Below are positions 62,901 through 64,000 of a stretch of 64,000 nt of DNA, one piece after another. The position numbers were made by a program, and so were the translations under genes. Origin of the DNA: Triparma columacea (Eukaryota; Sar; Bolidophyceae; Parmales; Triparmaceae). The notes below the pieces were generated by a model. That model saw nothing but the letters and a program-made list of their open reading frames with translations. It ran no database searches and was not told the DNA's origin. Where the stretch lies: NCBI GenBank assembly GCA_030267965.1, contig BRYA01000162.1:21832-85831 (forward strand), given 5' to 3'. Every line of letters starts with the position of its first letter. Position 1 is the first letter of the stretch.

Positions 62901-64000
62901 TTGATCTGAAATTTAGTGGCATTCATAAGACAGTGACGGACAAAGCAATTGACTACCTTGCAAAGAATCAGCTTGTTGAGGCCAACAGGTTGCAGGAGAA
63001 GTTTAGGAGGAATAGGAAGGAGGTTGATGCTGAGGTCAGGGGGGCCTTGGTGGAGAGGATGAGGGAGGGGGTTGAGTTGGAGGAGGACCAGAAGGAGGTG
63101 TTTGGGGAGGTGGAGGAGCTCTTTGGTGGGGAGGATGAAGAAGGGTGGGGGCCTCTTGAGTCACCTTATGAGGGAGTGAAGATGGAGATCAAGTACAAAC
63201 AGCAGGAGGAAGGAAAAAAGACACTCACTTTTGGTAGAGCTGAGTGCATCACTGACTGTTCAGCCGAGGAAGCAGCTGCTTGCTTCTTTGAGTACTGCAG
63301 CAGGGAGAGGACGGTAATGAGCCGGGAGGAAGGGGACCCTGCAAGGCTAGAGATGAGGAAGGGTGGCAATGGAAGGGTAAATGAGAAGCTGTTTGCAACA
63401 GTCAAGAAACTTCGCTTCCCTCTTCAGAAAAGAGAGTTTGTGATGAGATATGTATGGCAAAAAGTACAGCATGACAACACGATGTCTGTAGCCTTTGTCC
63501 CAGCTGAGGAGAAGGTTGACTATGGAGGAAATCTAGGAAAGCTTGTGAAAGCTACAACAACTGGCCTTCTCACTGCCACAAACATAAAAGACTCATATGG
63601 TGTTCTCCAATGTAAACTCACATTTACCCAATTTATGGATGCAGGGGGGCACATTCCAGTAAATGTTGTCAACAAAACAATACCAAGAGGATTAAGTCCA
63701 ATAGCAGCACTCAGGGATTCCTTCAAGCGGGATGAAGAGGTTGATAAAGCTGTACTGGCCTCTCTTACCAACATCATCAAGAATGAGCGCCAAGATTATA
63801 CTGACGAGGAGAAGGCTGCAATCAGGAAGGGGAAGGAATTCTTTGAGAAGTGCAAGGAGGACAAGAACTTTGATGATTTGAAGAGTCCTGATGAGAGGGT
63901 CAAGATGAAGCTAGTTCATGTTGATGGGGCAAGTAGTGGGACTGGATTTGCGACTACTGTAGTTGATGCGAGTGTAGACGAGTGTGCAGCAAATGAGATT
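59908..64000 (+). CDS. Multi-START-domain lipid-binding protein with a 5' mini-exon array (3' end beyond window)
   Basis: Tentative exon 1 (59908-60169) is followed by four 33-nt phase-1 exons (60305-60337, 60470-60502, 60965-60997, 61133-61165) and one long exon from 61308 that is open to the window edge. The 5' part encodes a hydrophilic region with 11-residue repeats ending EDAG(Q/R). The long exon holds at least three START-like modules. The first is at about 62300-63030 with GVTVDKSAKGVLAVEFLLDT and RLFENWFVWKEAKF. The second, at about 63190-63760, has ECITDCSAEEAAACFFEY, KREFVMRYVWQK, GVLQCKLTFTQF and the typical ending GGHIPVNVVNKTIPRGLSP. The third begins near 63900. A related half module (MEGVIHRLVYWQHYSSG) precedes them. 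START domains bind sterols or phospholipids in a deep pocket. The true start codon is uncertain. Confidence 0.72.
60713..60881. repeat. GC-rich 24-nt tandem repeat (minisatellite) inside an intron
   Basis: Seven units begin GGCGACCGC (with variants) at 60713, 60737, 60761, 60785, 60809, 60833 and 60857, an exact 24-nt period. The unit is open in frames on both strands: an 8-residue repeat based on GDRMG on the plus strand and RSP-x-x-x-PM on the minus strand. It sits in the intron between the second and third mini-exons of the START gene and is much richer in GC than its surroundings. Confidence 0.92.

Noticed and set aside
1..64000. tRNA, rRNA or transposase genes
   Set aside because: Looking through both strands I found no convincing tRNA cloverleaf, rRNA segment, reverse transcriptase or transposase; a tRNAscan and repeat search would be needed to exclude small ones.

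Overview
This is nuclear DNA of a photosynthetic heterokont (stramenopile) alga; from the style of the genes my best guess is a bolidophyte or parmalean such as Triparma, but I could not run a search. The grounds are short GT-AG introns with a strong GTGAG donor and C/T-rich tails, ciliary genes beside plastid-type genes, a D27-like carotenoid isomerase, N-terminal signal peptides followed by transit-like stretches (as expected for a plastid behind four membranes), and a multi-START lipid-binding protein of the kind I associate with this group. I rebuilt exon structures by joining reading frames at GT-AG junctions and checking codon phase; nearly all joined models give a length typical of the family.

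Layout. 0-7 kb: a partial gene, intraflagellar transport protein IFT56, and an EF-hand cyclic-nucleotide-gated channel. 7-19 kb: ribosome biogenesis (NOM1/SGD1, NOC3), clathrin adaptor AP-2 mu, a histone chaperone of the NASP family, a D27-like protein, and a fusion of a Rossmann-fold dehydrogenase with two GST-N/thioredoxin folds. 19-29 kb: a BspA-type leucine-rich-repeat protein, cohesin acetyltransferase ECO1/ESCO, an LRR protein with a FAM194-like tail, coiled-coil and secreted proteins, and a single-PQ-loop (SemiSWEET-like) membrane protein. 29.5-30.1 kb is a strikingly AT-rich island. 30-45 kb: a helical protein, a nine-span TM9SF protein, a calcineurin-B-like protein with a frame break, coiled-coil proteins, an EGF-like secreted protein, an M14 cytosolic-type carboxypeptidase and a glutamine-rich protein. 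45-59 kb: a small coiled-coil protein, an Hsp70 with both a signal peptide and a cytosolic EEVD tail (probably periplastidial), axonemal DRC4/GAS8, a CRAL-TRIO protein, a BRCT protein, a cNMP-binding-domain protein, a four-span membrane protein and a degenerate ornithine decarboxylase. 60-64 kb: a multi-START-domain gene whose 5' part is an array of 33-nt mini-exons, interrupted by a GC-rich 24-nt repeat.

Genes are dense and strongly paired head to head, with start codons often only 37-130 bp apart, so many promoters must be shared. The genes do not form a single pathway. Recurrent themes are cilium/axoneme (IFT56, DRC4, FAM194-like protein, carboxypeptidase), ribosome assembly (NOM1, NOC3), membrane traffic (AP-2 mu, TM9SF, CRAL-TRIO), chromatin (NASP, ECO1, BRCT protein) and plastid-associated proteins (D27-like, Hsp70, possibly the cNMP-domain protein). 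The most unusual items are the mini-exon array, the periplastidial-type Hsp70, the decayed ornithine decarboxylase, the channel with a hybrid pore motif, and the AT-rich island.
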